Assembly (NCBI GenBank): GCA_041390025.1 | Contig: JAWKQR010000009.1 | Location: 62,001 to 126,000, forward strand | Source: JBFFMO01 sp041390025 | Lineage (GTDB): Bacteria; Myxococcota_A; Bradymonadia; Bradymonadales; Bradymonadaceae | Length of the DNA: 64,000 nucleotides | Direction of reading: 5' to 3' | Shown: one piece after another, positions 1 to 9,725 of the stretch | Layout: each line of letters starts with the position of its first letter | Numbering within the stretch: the stretch's first letter is position 1 | Position numbers and translations under genes: made by a program | Notes under the pieces: generated by a model | Database searches by the model: none | Seen by the model: only the letters and a program-made list of their open reading frames with translations | Told to the model about the DNA's origin: nothing

Positions 1-136
1 CGGGGCGAGCGTTTCGAACGAGGTGGCATCCTCAAACAACAGGTCCCACGTCTCCCACGCTTCATTGGCCGCTGCACACACCAAGAGCGCGTCGTGTGGG
101 TGAACGAGTAACGCGCGCGATCCCTTATCGAGCCGG
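1..136 (-). other. Edge stretch, possible gene fragment
   Basis: One minus-strand frame is open from about position 130 to the window edge and reads like protein, with the stretch LLVHPHDALLVCAAANEAW. It lies just downstream of the stop of the neighbouring kinase gene, in a different frame. It could be the start of the next gene in the operon, or the displaced C-terminus of the kinase after an indel. The window edge prevents a decision. Confidence 0.25.
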
Positions 137-3100
137 CTACGGTATCAGCTCAAGTATCTCGGCGGCCTCGTCAAACCGCCGCTGGGTGACCAACGCACGC
201 GCCAGGAATTCACGCGATCGTGCCTGAAGGGTCGACTTACCACTGAGCAGCTCTCGAATGCTCAGGGACTCACGATACTTTGCCTCCGCGGTCTGGAAGT
301 CGCCATACTGCAGGGCGAGGCTGCCTTCGCTCTCGTAGACTTGCGCCTCCGCGAGGGCGATGCCCATTTCACGTGCCCGCTCAAGCGCACCGTTCAAGAA
401 GTCTTGAGCGACTTCAAGTTTGCCCAAACGCGCGGCGCAATCCCCGAGCTGCTGCCGTGCCCACACCGCATGGATGCTTTCAGGTGCAAGCTCGATGGTC
501 TTCTCAAAATCGGACTCCGCCGCTGATGCGTCGCCCATGTGAAGCAGGATATGCCCCCGGGTTCTGTGGCAGGACGCCAGCGCGACCGCGTCACCTGAAA
601 CCAGAGCGATGGCTTCGTCGATGTTTTTCCGCCCGACACCAAAATCCCGCGAGTAGACCGATGCCCAAGCCTGTGCACGCAGAATCGAGGCAAGGTTCGA
701 GCGATTTCCGCCCTGCCGCGCGACTTTCTCAGCTTGCGACAACAGGTCAACGCCCTGTTGAAACAGGGCGGGATCCTCGCTGTAGATCAGCGGCACACCA
801 CGTCGCACCCACAGCTCGGCCCAGCGGGGGTCGCTGTCACGCAGCTTCATGGCACGGTAGGTGTCTTCAATGAGATCGACGATCTCGGCAGTATCGCGCT
901 GCTCGGGGGCGCCTTGCGCGCGGGCATACGCGGCCTCAAGGCATGTGATGGCCAACATGAACGAGCCGGCCTCAAGGAAATGGCGGCCAACACGCAGCGC
1001 CAAGCCCGGCTGGTCGTCGTCGTACAGACTCGTGAGCACCTGCGCGCAGACCGTGTTGTGGGCCGCCCATCGTCCACCCTGCCGTGCCGACTCGATCAAA
1101 ACGTCGCGAAGCTGAGTGTTGATGAACGAGAAGCTGCCGCTGCCCGGCGGTGAGGTCGCCAAACGCAGGCGCACCAGCTCGTCGATGGTCCCTGCAATGG
1201 CGGTCAACCCCGCACGCTCGCATGTGCGCTCCCACTCCTTGATCTGCACGTCCTGACCCAACGCCGCGGCGAGCTCAAGCGAGGCACGGACGCGTGCCGG
1301 GTCGCTCGCCATCGAAACACGCGTGTTCGTGATGTTCTGCGGACGGGACAATTGATCGATGAGGTAGTCAAGGCGTGATTCCCAGATCGCCGAGAGGTCT
1401 TGAGGGAAGGTCGCGGTCTCGCCGTCTTTGAGCGCCAAGGATGCGCCTTCGATCACCAAGATCCCGCGTTTGACCCAGTCCTCGACGAGCTGCACGGCAA
1501 ACAAAGGACTGCCGGCTGCCCGCAGCGCAACGTCGGCCGCCAAGGCATCGGGTAGGCCGAGGTGTTTGGATGCCAACTCCACCACATCCTCGTTGGCCAG
1601 TGGAGGCACGGCGATCTGACGTGCGTTGGACAACGAGACAAGATGCTCCAACGCCTCAAGCTCCTCGGTTCGGTGGCTAAGCGCTTCATCTTGCACCAAA
1701 AGCAAGAACAGCACGGGTGAAGGCTCGTCGCGTGCGGCCAGAGTATGGGCCGCGAACTCGATCGAATCCCAGCCGAACTGGGCGTCGTCGAGCACCACCA
1801 CGACCGGTCGCTTACGGGCCGCGCGCTCCAAGACGCGACGGATCACCACGTAACGCTGGTCCGGCGAAGTGAAGCGCATGAAGCTTGAGGTCTGCGTGGC
1901 ATCCACGACATGGGAGCGCATGATCTCGGTCAACGCGCGCGCCTCGTACTCGTCTTCGACGCCATCTTCGCGCAAGAAGTTTGAGACCCGCTCGTAGGTG
2001 TCATCCACCGAGAGTCCCGCCGAGCGGAAATGTGTGGAGAGCATCCACGCCAGACCATGCATCGCGCCCGGCATCGCCGCGTGGGTCGTGTGCATCACCG
2101 TCGCTGCGCCGATCTCTTCGGCAAACTGCGACAGCCACTCGCTCAGGCGCGTCTTGCCTGACCCTGCCAAGCCGGTCAAAACAACAGCCCGTGGTTTGCC
2201 GTCGAGGTAAACCGTCTTGAACTCCTCCCACAGCGTCTGACGGATCTCGTCGCGGTCCACAACCGGGATGGTACGAAGGCCAAAGAGCCCTAGCCCCGCG
2301 CCCACCAACGACAGGTGCTGTTGGGGAGGTTCGGCCTCCTGCCACGTCAGCGGCAGGGCCGGGGCGTCGTCGTAGCGGCGCTGCTGTTGGGAACGGCGGC
2401 TCATCGTGAAGATGCGCAGCGCTTCCGGCGGTGCAAAGTCGATGCGGGTGGGCAACACGTCGGTGCTGTCGTAGTCGTCGTCCCCGTCGTCCTCCCATGA
2501 GCCCGCTATGTTGCTCAATTCACTGAAGATGAGCAAAGAATCGTTCAGCTGAGTCAACGCCCATGCGGCATCGGCCGCAGACTGGAAACGTTCCGACGCC
2601 TTTTTCTTCGTCATCCGACGAATCCACTCATCAAACCCGTCGGGGACCGCAATCCGCGGATTGAGTGCGGGCATCTCGCTGTTGATGTGTGCCATGGCCA
2701 ACATCATGAACGTGCCGCCCTTGAAGGGCAGTTCACCGCTGGCGAGCTGGTAGGCCATGATTCCTACCGCATACAGATCGGTCCAAGGGCCGTAGTCGCG
2801 CCATTTGCCCATGAACTGCTCTGGCGCCATGTAACGCGGCGTTCCAGACGCCTCTTCGGTGCTGCGCGACGTCAGGTCCATGGCATCGGTGCGTGTGTTC
2901 GAGTCCACCACATGCGCGACCCCAAAATCGGTCAGAATAATCCGAGGTGGTGTCTCGTGAAGGCTCCCCAACAAAACGTTGCCGGGTTTGATGTCGCGGT
3001 GAATCAAGCCGCGCGCGTGCGCGTGCGAGAGTCCGCCCAAGACCGACATCAGGATGTTCTTCAGGTCACGCCAATTGACCGGCTCCATCTGGCTCGAGAG

Positions 3101-3409
3101 CGAGCCGCGGTTGGCGTATTCCATGACCAGATACGGACTCTGCGGCAGCAAACCAGGCAAGTCTTTGACGCTGTCGGGCAGGGTGCCGTAATCGAACACC
3201 TGAACCACGTTGGGGTGATTCAGCCGCGCAACCGCCTGAACTTCGCGGCGAAATTCATCTTGATACGAAGGTAAAAGCGCGTTGGGACCCGTGATAACCT
3301 TGATGGCCACAGGCACGTTTTGTTCGACGTGGACGCCCGTCCAAACCTCGCCCATACCGCCACTTGCAAATCGTTCCTTAATCTCAAACGGGCCGAGCGT
3401 TACCGCCAT
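137..3409 (-). CDS. Serine/threonine protein kinase with AAA-type ATPase and TPR region
   Basis: This is a large cytoplasmic signalling protein of about 1090 residues. The N-terminal Hanks-type kinase is complete: glycine loop SGGMGEVW, VAIK lysine, HRDIKPGNVLL near residue 135, DFGVAH, and APEQF. An ATPase module follows, with Walker A GLAGSGKTR near residue 415 and a Walker B-like VVVVLDDAQ near 538, then TPR-like helices to the C-terminus. The start at 3409 (MAVTLGPF) is chosen because it aligns with the start of the paralogue upstream (MSVQVGPF). An ATG at 3457 has AGGAG only one base away and would add 16 residues. It is the last complete gene of the aminopeptidase-kinase-kinase operon. 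Such fusions usually integrate a signal through the STAND-like ATPase, but the ligand is unknown. Confidence 0.9.
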   Translation of the reverse strand: MAVTLGPFEIKERFASGGMGEVWTGVHVEQNVPVAIKVITGPNALLPSYQDEFRREVQAVARLNHPNVVQVFDYGTLPDSVKDLPGLLPQSPYLVMEYANRGSLSSQMEPVNWRDLKNILMSVLGGLSHAHARGLIHRDIKPGNVLLGSLHETPPRIILTDFGVAHVVDSNTRTDAMDLTSRSTEEASGTPRYMAPEQFMGKWRDYGPWTDLYAVGIMAYQLASGELPFKGGTFMMLAMAHINSEMPALNPRIAVPDGFDEWIRRMTKKKASERFQSAADAAWALTQLNDSLLIFSELSNIAGSWEDDGDDDYDSTDVLPTRIDFAPPEALRIFTMSRRSQQQRRYDDAPALPLTWQEAEPPQQHLSLVGAGLGLFGLRTIPVVDRDEIRQTLWEEFKTVYLDGKPRAVVLTGLAGSGKTRLSEWLSQFAEEIGAATVMHTTHAAMPGAMHGLAWMLSTHFRSAGLSVDDTYERVSNFLREDGVEDEYEARALTEIMRSHVVDATQTSSFMRFTSPDQRYVVIRRVLERAARKRPVVVVLDDAQFGWDSIEFAAHTLAARDEPSPVLFLLLVQDEALSHRTEELEALEHLVSLSNARQIAVPPLANEDVVELASKHLGLPDALAADVALRAAGSPLFAVQLVEDWVKRGILVIEGASLALKDGETATFPQDLSAIWESRLDYLIDQLSRPQNITNTRVSMASDPARVRASLELAAALGQDVQIKEWERTCERAGLTAIAGTIDELVRLRLATSPPGSGSFSFINTQLRDVLIESARQGGRWAAHNTVCAQVLTSLYDDDQPGLALRVGRHFLEAGSFMLAITCLEAAYARAQGAPEQRDTAEIVDLIEDTYRAMKLRDSDPRWAELWVRRGVPLIYSEDPALFQQGVDLLSQAEKVARQGGNRSNLASILRAQAWASVYSRDFGVGRKNIDEAIALVSGDAVALASCHRTRGHILLHMGDASAAESDFEKTIELAPESIHAVWARQQLGDCAARLGKLEVAQDFLNGALERAREMGIALAEAQVYESEGSLALQYGDFQTAEAKYRESLSIRELLSGKSTLQARSREFLARALVTQRRFDEAAEILELIP

Positions 3410-3476
3410 TTTACCGCGCCTATCTACTTCAAGGTGGTCTTTGGAGAATCCACGCATTCTCCTAGAAAGGTCTAAA

Positions 3477-6400
3477 CTACACCGATGGAAGCGATGAGAC
3501 CACGGCGATCAGCACCGGGTTCTGACTCTGCATCATTTCGCTGCGGCGTTCGGCCGAGATGGCCGGCAGGGGCTCACCGCGTGATACGGCGAGCGCAGCT
3601 TCGACGTCCCAGAGCGACTCGTCCGCGGTTTGCGCGATAAGATTTAGTTGTTCCTGAGCTTGATCCATCTTACCCAGCAGAACGAGGCAACGTGCGAGCT
3701 GCGCGCGATTGGAGCTCGTGTACGCGGCGGTCCCTAGCAGTTCTTGCAGCTCGAGCGCGTCGCGGTAGGCTTGCGCAGCGACCAACCACTGTCCCTCTTC
3801 GCACGCCAGCAGCGCCTTGTTTTCACTGACAAAAGCAGCCCCGAGCATCAGCCCATGCTCGGTCGCCAACGCGTCCGCCGCCGAAAGATGCCCTCGCGCC
3901 ACGTTGTACTTTCGCTCGCCGATGGCGCATCGGAACAACCCCTGATGGGCCGAAAATGTGTCCACCGGGTCGCGTGTGATGGTCGCGCACAGCTCGTAGT
4001 GTTCGCGCGCCTTCGCGATGTCGTCTTCGCCCTCAAGATAACATTGACCAAGGAACCTGTGCGCGACGGCTTTCTCGACATGATCCGGCGCGACGACGAG
4101 CGTCTCCGCGAACTCAACGATCGCCGCAGAGTAGTCCATCTTGAGCAACGCGAGCCATCCGCGGGTGTTCAGAACTTTCGCCAACAATGTCTGATCTTGG
4201 GACGCGCGAGCGATGGATTCGGCCCGTTCCAGCAGCGCGATCCCTTCAGCGCGGGTTTCCGCGTCCGGCTGCCAGATTAGTGGCTTGCTGCGCTTGAGCC
4301 ATAGATGGCCCCACGTGGCGTTGGTTTCAGGGGTTTTCGCTCCGGACAAACAGCGTTCCTGTAGGTCGAGGACCTCAGCGATCTTGTTCTGGTTGCCTGT
4401 GCGGAACGCCCGTGTGTACGCCTCGTCAAGGCACATCGACGCGACGGCGAAGTCTTCGGCTTCAACAAAATGACGCGCGACACGCAGCACCAAGCCAGGA
4501 TGGTCTTGCCCGTAGCGCGTCGTCAGCATGCGAGCGAGCGCTCGGTTGGTCTTCTTCCATCGATCGGACTCTCGCGCGGAATCCGCAAGCAGCCGTCGCA
4601 GCCGCTCGTTGACGAACGTGAAGTTCTTGTCTCGCAACGCTCCAAGCCCGCGCGTGGCCAACACGTCAAAGATCTCGGGGGTGTCGGGCAGCCCGAGCTT
4701 CCTCGCGGCTTCGGTCCATTCGACGGTGTCCACTTCGCGCCCAAATGCCGCCGCGAGCTCGAGCGACTGCCACACCTGGTCCTGTGGAAACTCGACGCGC
4801 GTACGCAGGCCGTTGAGCGTCCGGGTGGTCTCGAACGTCTCAGCCACGGAACGCAATTGGCCGAGCCACACCTCTTCGACGTCGTGGGGCATGGGCACAG
4901 GAGCCTGCACTTCGTCGAGGACAAGCCGTGTGTTTTCGAGTCGGAGGTGCCCACGGCTCACCCAATCCTGCACCATCTGAATCGCGAAGAGCGCATTCCC
5001 GTTTGAACGCGTGGTCACGATCTTCGCAAACGCTTCGTCGAGTCCCATGCGCTCAAGCACAGCACAGACTGTTTGATTGTCGAGGTGGGTCAACGCGACC
5101 CGGGTGACGTCATCAAAGCGCTCCAACGCATCGAGCAGCGTTTGGACCTCTGGCGTGACGTCTTCCGCGGTCACGCTCAGCAGAAAGGTCACGGGCAGGT
5201 TTCCCTGCGGTTTGGCGAGCGCGTGAAGCACAAAATTCAGGCTGTCGAGGTCAAAGTGGATGTCGTCAAGCCAGACGATCACGGGCCGCCGTCGGGCCTC
5301 AGCCGCAATGCATTTGAGCACAAATCCGTGTCGCGCAGCGGGGGAGCTCAGCTGGAGGAACGAGACCCCTTCTTCGTCCGGCAGGGAACACTGCTGCCGC
5401 ATGATCTCGGTTGCCGCGCGCGCTTGGATATCGCCATGCGCCTCGTTCGCAAAAATCGCACGCATGCGTGCCAGCATTTCATCGGGCGGCAACCCTGCCG
5501 CGCGATAATGTGATGCGAGCAGCCACCCAAGCCCGTGGCGTGCGCCGGGCGTCCGATCGTGGCTTGCGTACATGACGGTCGCAGCCCCGCACTCGGCCGC
5601 ATGGTAAGCAAGCCACTGCGCAAGCGTGGTCTTTCCGCTGCCGCTAGGGCCGTGCAACACCGCGATTTGGGTCGTGCTTTGGCCGCGACGCAGCGTGTCC
5701 CAAAGCACGTCACGTTCACGCTCACGCCCCGTGAACGGTGTGGGGCGGATGCCCATCAGGCCGAGTCCCGCGCCCGGCATGGGGCGAAACGCGGACTCGC
5801 GATCCACGTTTTGCCACGTTTGCGGCATGGGTGGCCTTGACGCGTCCGGAATTCCCCCAACGACGCCCTCGGCAACACGCCAAGATGCCGATACGGCGTC
5901 TTCGACAATTGTGTCGGGGGACTCGGTCTCAACACTGACCTCTTGTGTCGCGGGTTCGTCATCCTCGGGGTCGACAAGCCTGGAGAGCGCCCAAGCCGCA
6001 TCGGCGGCATGCTGAAAACGCTGCTCGGGGCTCTTGGCGACCATCCGGTGCAGCCAGCCCTCGAACGCGTCGGGCACGGCAAACCGCGGCTCTAGCGCTG
6101 GGAACGGATTGTTCATGTGCGCCATGGCGTACATCATAAAGGTCGGTTCCACGAAGGGTGTCCTGCCCGTCACGAGCTGAAATGCGAGCACTCCCCACGG
6201 AATACAAATCGGTCCACGGACCGTGGCTGCGCCAGCGGCCCAGCGAACTGTTCGGGCGCCATGTATTTTGGCGTGCCGGTCGCGTCCTCGACGCTGCGAG
6301 AGGTTAGGTCGGCGCCGTTCCGTGCGCGTGACGGTCTGCGGTATGCAATGCCGAAGTCAGTCAGCAACACGTGGCCGCTGTGTTCGTCACGCAGCAGGAT

Positions 6401-6829
6401 GTTGCCCGGCTTGATGTCGCGGTGAATCACGCCGCGAGCGTGAGCGTGTGCCAGAGCCGCCAGCAAGGTCTGCAAGATCTCGCGCACAGTGGACCAGCGC
6501 AGGCTCCCTAATCGATCCTCAACCGAGCCGTGCTCGCCGAGCTCCATGACGTAAAACGGGCCGCCGGGCTTCAGGCCCGGGCCGCTCGCGCCCTCAGGGA
6601 GCGTGCCGACGTCGAAGATGCGTACGATGTTGGGGTGGTCGAGGCGCGCCGTACTCTGGACTTCGCGACGGAACTCGTTCAAGAAGTCGGCATCGTCGGC
6701 GCGGGGACCGGTCAGCAGTTTGACCGCCGCCTTCGCCCCAGTCCCCAGATGGTGTGACAACCACACCTCGCCCATGCCGCCTCGGGCGAGCAGCCGTTCC
6801 AGTCCAAATGGGCCAACCTGCACAGACAT
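3477..6829 (-). CDS. Serine/threonine protein kinase-ATPase-TPR paralogue, frameshifted
   Basis: This is a paralogue of the neighbouring kinase with the same order: kinase (SRGGMGEVW-like loop, HRDIKPGNILL, DFGIAY, APEQFAG), ATPase (Walker A GPSGSGKTT near residue 400; VIVWLDDIHF), then TPR helices. The reading frame breaks twice inside the kinase domain. Removing one G from the GGG at 6240-6242 and one from the GGGG at 6194-6197 (minus-strand reading) restores GRWRSHGPWTDLYSVGVLAF, exactly what the family predicts. I therefore regard the gene as intact in the cell and the breaks as sequence errors. Its ATG directly abuts the TAA of the aminopeptidase gene, so translation is probably coupled. 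The two paralogues point to a local duplication. Confidence 0.85.
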
Positions 6830-7819
6830 TTAGGCGCTCAGTTGTTTCTCGAACCACGGTGTACCGGTTCCCAGCGTCAGAATCTCATAGCCTGTGGGCG
6901 TGACCAATACCGTGTGTTCGAACTGAGCACTTCGCTTGAGATCACTCGTGACCGCGGTCCATTCATCCGGCCAAATCTCGCACCGCCACGTGCCCTCGTT
7001 GATCATGGGCTCGATCGTGAAGGTCATCCCTGCTTCCATGCGCTGGTTCATGCGCGCGGAGAAGTAGTGAATCACCTGCGGGTCCATGTGGAACAGGGAG
7101 CCAATGCCATGCCCCGTGAAATCGCGCACGACGCTGTATCCTGCGGGGTGCGCGACGTCTTCGATGGCCCGCCCGATCGCGAAAAACGGCTGACCCGGGC
7201 GTACTTGTTCGATGGCCTTCATCATGGACTCGTACGTCGTCGCAACAAGCCGTTTGGCCTCGTCGTCGACTTGGCCGACAAAGACGGTCTCGGAGCAGTC
7301 CCCGTGCATGCCGTCGATGTAGACCGTGACATCGACATTGACGATCTCACCCGACTTCAGCGGGCGGTCGTCCGGGATGCCGTGACAAATGACCTCATTG
7401 ACCGACGTGCAGATGCTCTTTTTGTAGCCCTGATAGTTGAGCGGCGATGGATAAGCGCCAAGTTCGATGGTCTTTTCGTGTGCGATGCGATCAAGTTCAT
7501 CGGTCGTCACGCCCGGCCGGACCTGTGCAATCACCGTGTCGAGCACCGTTCGGGCCGTCGCACACGCATGGCGCATCCGTTTGATCTCGTCTTCGGTGGT
7601 CTTCAGACAGCTCAGTCGTTTGCGCGAAGCGCGGCCTGAGTCGGCATACTCCGGACGTTTGATGTGCGCAGGAACCGGACGTTTGGGAGACAGTTTTCCC
7701 GCTTGCACCGTTCCCAACACGGGGGTCGTCTTGCCTTCTGCGTCGCTGGAAAGGTGGCAGGCTTTGTACTTCTTACCGCTGCCGCACCAACACGCGTCGT
7801 TTCTTCCGATTTTTGTCAT
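6830..7819 (-). CDS. map: Type I methionine aminopeptidase with N-terminal SEC-C zinc motif
   Basis: This enzyme removes the initiator methionine from nascent proteins. Residues 1-25 carry a SEC-C motif (NDACWCGSGKKYKACH), which binds zinc and often tethers proteins to SecA or the ribosome. The catalytic domain shows the type I signature, with DVTVYIDGMHGD carrying the metal-binding aspartates, GHGIGSLFH, and FTIEPMI near the C-terminus. The ATG at 7819 is preferred over the TTG two codons earlier. The stop codon touches the start of the downstream kinase gene, which suggests one transcript joining a housekeeping enzyme to two signalling kinases. SEC-C-MetAP fusions are known in several bacteria, so the fusion itself is not novel. 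Confidence 0.93.
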   Translation of the reverse strand: MTKIGRNDACWCGSGKKYKACHLSSDAEGKTTPVLGTVQAGKLSPKRPVPAHIKRPEYADSGRASRKRLSCLKTTEDEIKRMRHACATARTVLDTVIAQVRPGVTTDELDRIAHEKTIELGAYPSPLNYQGYKKSICTSVNEVICHGIPDDRPLKSGEIVNVDVTVYIDGMHGDCSETVFVGQVDDEAKRLVATTYESMMKAIEQVRPGQPFFAIGRAIEDVAHPAGYSVVRDFTGHGIGSLFHMDPQVIHYFSARMNQRMEAGMTFTIEPMINEGTWRCEIWPDEWTAVTSDLKRSAQFEHTVLVTPTGYEILTLGTGTPWFEKQLSA

Positions 7820-7931
7820 CTTCAACCGCCGTCGCTAATCGACGAAACGGATAACCGATCGCAGGCATTTCGTCGAGGTTGACTTGGCACCGCTGCCGGT
7901 TAGTTTCCCCTGACCTTTGAAGGGCGAGAAC

Positions 7932-8783
7932 ATGAGTGAAGCGCAAGTTCGGGTGTATTCGTGGAACGTCAACGGACTGCGGGCCGTGGGGCAGAAGGGG
8001 TTCTTGGATTGGCTGGGCGGTCTGAACCGCGCGATCGTCGGCCTTCAGGAGGTGCGCGCCGAGCCGCACCAACTCGATGATGATCTGCGTCAACCCACGG
8101 GCTGGTTCACCCACATTCAACCCGCCAAAAAGAAGGGCTACAGCGGTGTCGGTTTGTATTCGGAGTACCAGCCGGATGCGTTTGCAACGGCGCTTGGCGT
8201 CGACCATTTTGACGACGAGGGTCGCGTCCAGATTCTAACCTTTGGGGCACTTGAGGTTTGGAACGTGTACTTTCCCAACGGCAACGGCAAGGACCGCGAC
8301 CTCAGCCGCATACCGTACAAGCTTGAGTTTTATCAGCACATCCGCGAACGCCTTGACGCACGGGTTCAGGCCGGTGGTCGCATTCTGATGATGGGCGACT
8401 TCAACACCGCCCACCAAGAGATCGACCTCGCGCGGCCCAAGGACAACGTCAAGACGAGCGGTTTTCGCCCCGAAGAACGCGAGGAGTTTCAACGTTGGAT
8501 CGACTCGGGGTGGGTGGACACGTTTCGTCAACACCACGGGGAGGTTGAGGGACGCTATTCGTGGTGGAGCCAACGCAAAGGAATTCGCGAGCGAAACGTG
8601 GGCTGGCGAATCGATTACGTGCTCGCGTCGCCCGCAGCCTCCGAGTTTGTGCGCTTCGCCGATATTCACCATGACGTCATGGGCTCGGACCACTGCCCTG
8701 TCAGTGTGGATCTCGATGTCTCGATCTTCGGAGAGGGTTACGTGCTTGATGCGGTCAGCAATCCACGTTCAGCCAAGAAGTGA
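7932..8783 (+). CDS. xth: Exodeoxyribonuclease III
   Basis: This is an apurinic/apyrimidinic endonuclease and 3'-5' exonuclease of base-excision repair, about 283 residues, the usual length. It carries the exonuclease-endonuclease-phosphatase landmarks in order: VYSWNVNGLRA, GLQEV with the metal-binding Glu, MMGDFNTAHQEIDLARP, WRIDYVLAS and GSDHCPVSV with the catalytic His. The ATG at 7932 is chosen because AGGGCGAG lies just upstream. It is transcribed divergently from map, and its last 46 bases overlap the end of the convergent esterase gene. Confidence 0.95.
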   Translation: MSEAQVRVYSWNVNGLRAVGQKGFLDWLGGLNRAIVGLQEVRAEPHQLDDDLRQPTGWFTHIQPAKKKGYSGVGLYSEYQPDAFATALGVDHFDDEGRVQILTFGALEVWNVYFPNGNGKDRDLSRIPYKLEFYQHIRERLDARVQAGGRILMMGDFNTAHQEIDLARPKDNVKTSGFRPEEREEFQRWIDSGWVDTFRQHHGEVEGRYSWWSQRKGIRERNVGWRIDYVLASPAASEFVRFADIHHDVMGSDHCPVSVDLDVSIFGEGYVLDAVSNPRSAKK

Positions 8784-9703
8784 AACTGGTCTTTCCAACA
8801 CTGAACAGCGTTTCGGCGCCACACGAACGCATGAAACGCGTGGACCTCGCCCTCGTAGTATTTTGCCACGATGTCCGCGTTGCGGGCGGTTAACGCCGCT
8901 TCGAGTCTCCTCGTGTCGTCCAACAGTGGATCTTTGGTGCCCACGGACGCAAATGTCGCGGGAAGCGAACGCTCAAGCGACATGTGCTCAAGGACCAGGA
9001 GCGGATCGGCGAGCAACGTGTCACGTGTGGACGCGAGGTATTCGGTCGAGACCTCCTCGATGCGGTCGTAAATCCAGACCGGCAGCGCTTTTCGTCGCTG
9101 AAAGCGCTGCGGGTCGCTGACCTGCAGCATGCCGCAATTGGCCAACAACGCGTTTGGCACCTTGGCCGTCTCAAAAACCGCCTGCGCAGGTGCATGATCG
9201 AGCGGCGTACATGCAGCCAGCGTCAGTCCGCATGCGAGATTGGCACCGGCGGACTCGCCGGCGACCACGATACGGTCTGGATCGCCGCCGTATTGCGCGA
9301 TGTGACGTAGGGTCCAAAGGTACGCAGCAAACACGTCATCGATGGCGGCCGGGTAGGGATGGCGAGGCGCCAAGCGGTAGTTTACGTTCACCGTGATGAA
9401 GCCCTGTTGCGCGAACGCAACGCCCATCAACCAGTGCGTATCCTTGGACAGGATGCGAAACCCGCCGCCGTGGATGTAAAACATCACAGGGGTTTGTGCG
9501 CCGGCGTCAACCGGCATATAGAGGTCTAAGGTGTGTTCTGCCATTCCGGTGCGCAAGTATGGGATGTCGCGCAGGATGCGAAGACCGGACAGTGCTCGGC
9601 GTGCCTTGGGAGTTTGAAGCGAGGCGACCGATAGTCCACGAAACATGGACTCGACGGCCTTGGAGCCCACGCTTCTTCGAAGTTCAGTGACTTTCTGCCT
9701 CAT
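8738..9703 (-). CDS. Alpha/beta hydrolase of the hormone-sensitive lipase family (carboxylesterase)
   Basis: This is a cytoplasmic esterase-type hydrolase of about 321 residues. The oxyanion-hole motif HGGGF, the nucleophile elbow GESAGAN, the acid in GTKDPLLDD and the histidine in EVHAFHAF are all visible and place it in the type IV (HSL) esterases. The substrate cannot be told from sequence. The start at 9703 (MRQKVTEL) avoids overlap with the divergent sensor kinase gene; an ATG at 9727 would overlap it. No clear Shine-Dalgarno sequence is seen for either. Confidence 0.88.
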   Translation of the reverse strand: MRQKVTELRRSVGSKAVESMFRGLSVASLQTPKARRALSGLRILRDIPYLRTGMAEHTLDLYMPVDAGAQTPVMFYIHGGGFRILSKDTHWLMGVAFAQQGFITVNVNYRLAPRHPYPAAIDDVFAAYLWTLRHIAQYGGDPDRIVVAGESAGANLACGLTLAACTPLDHAPAQAVFETAKVPNALLANCGMLQVSDPQRFQRRKALPVWIYDRIEEVSTEYLASTRDTLLADPLLVLEHMSLERSLPATFASVGTKDPLLDDTRRLEAALTARNADIVAKYYEGEVHAFHAFVWRRNAVQCWKDQFHFLAERGLLTASST

Positions 9704-9725
9704 TGAATGGCTCGCGGAGGACCAC

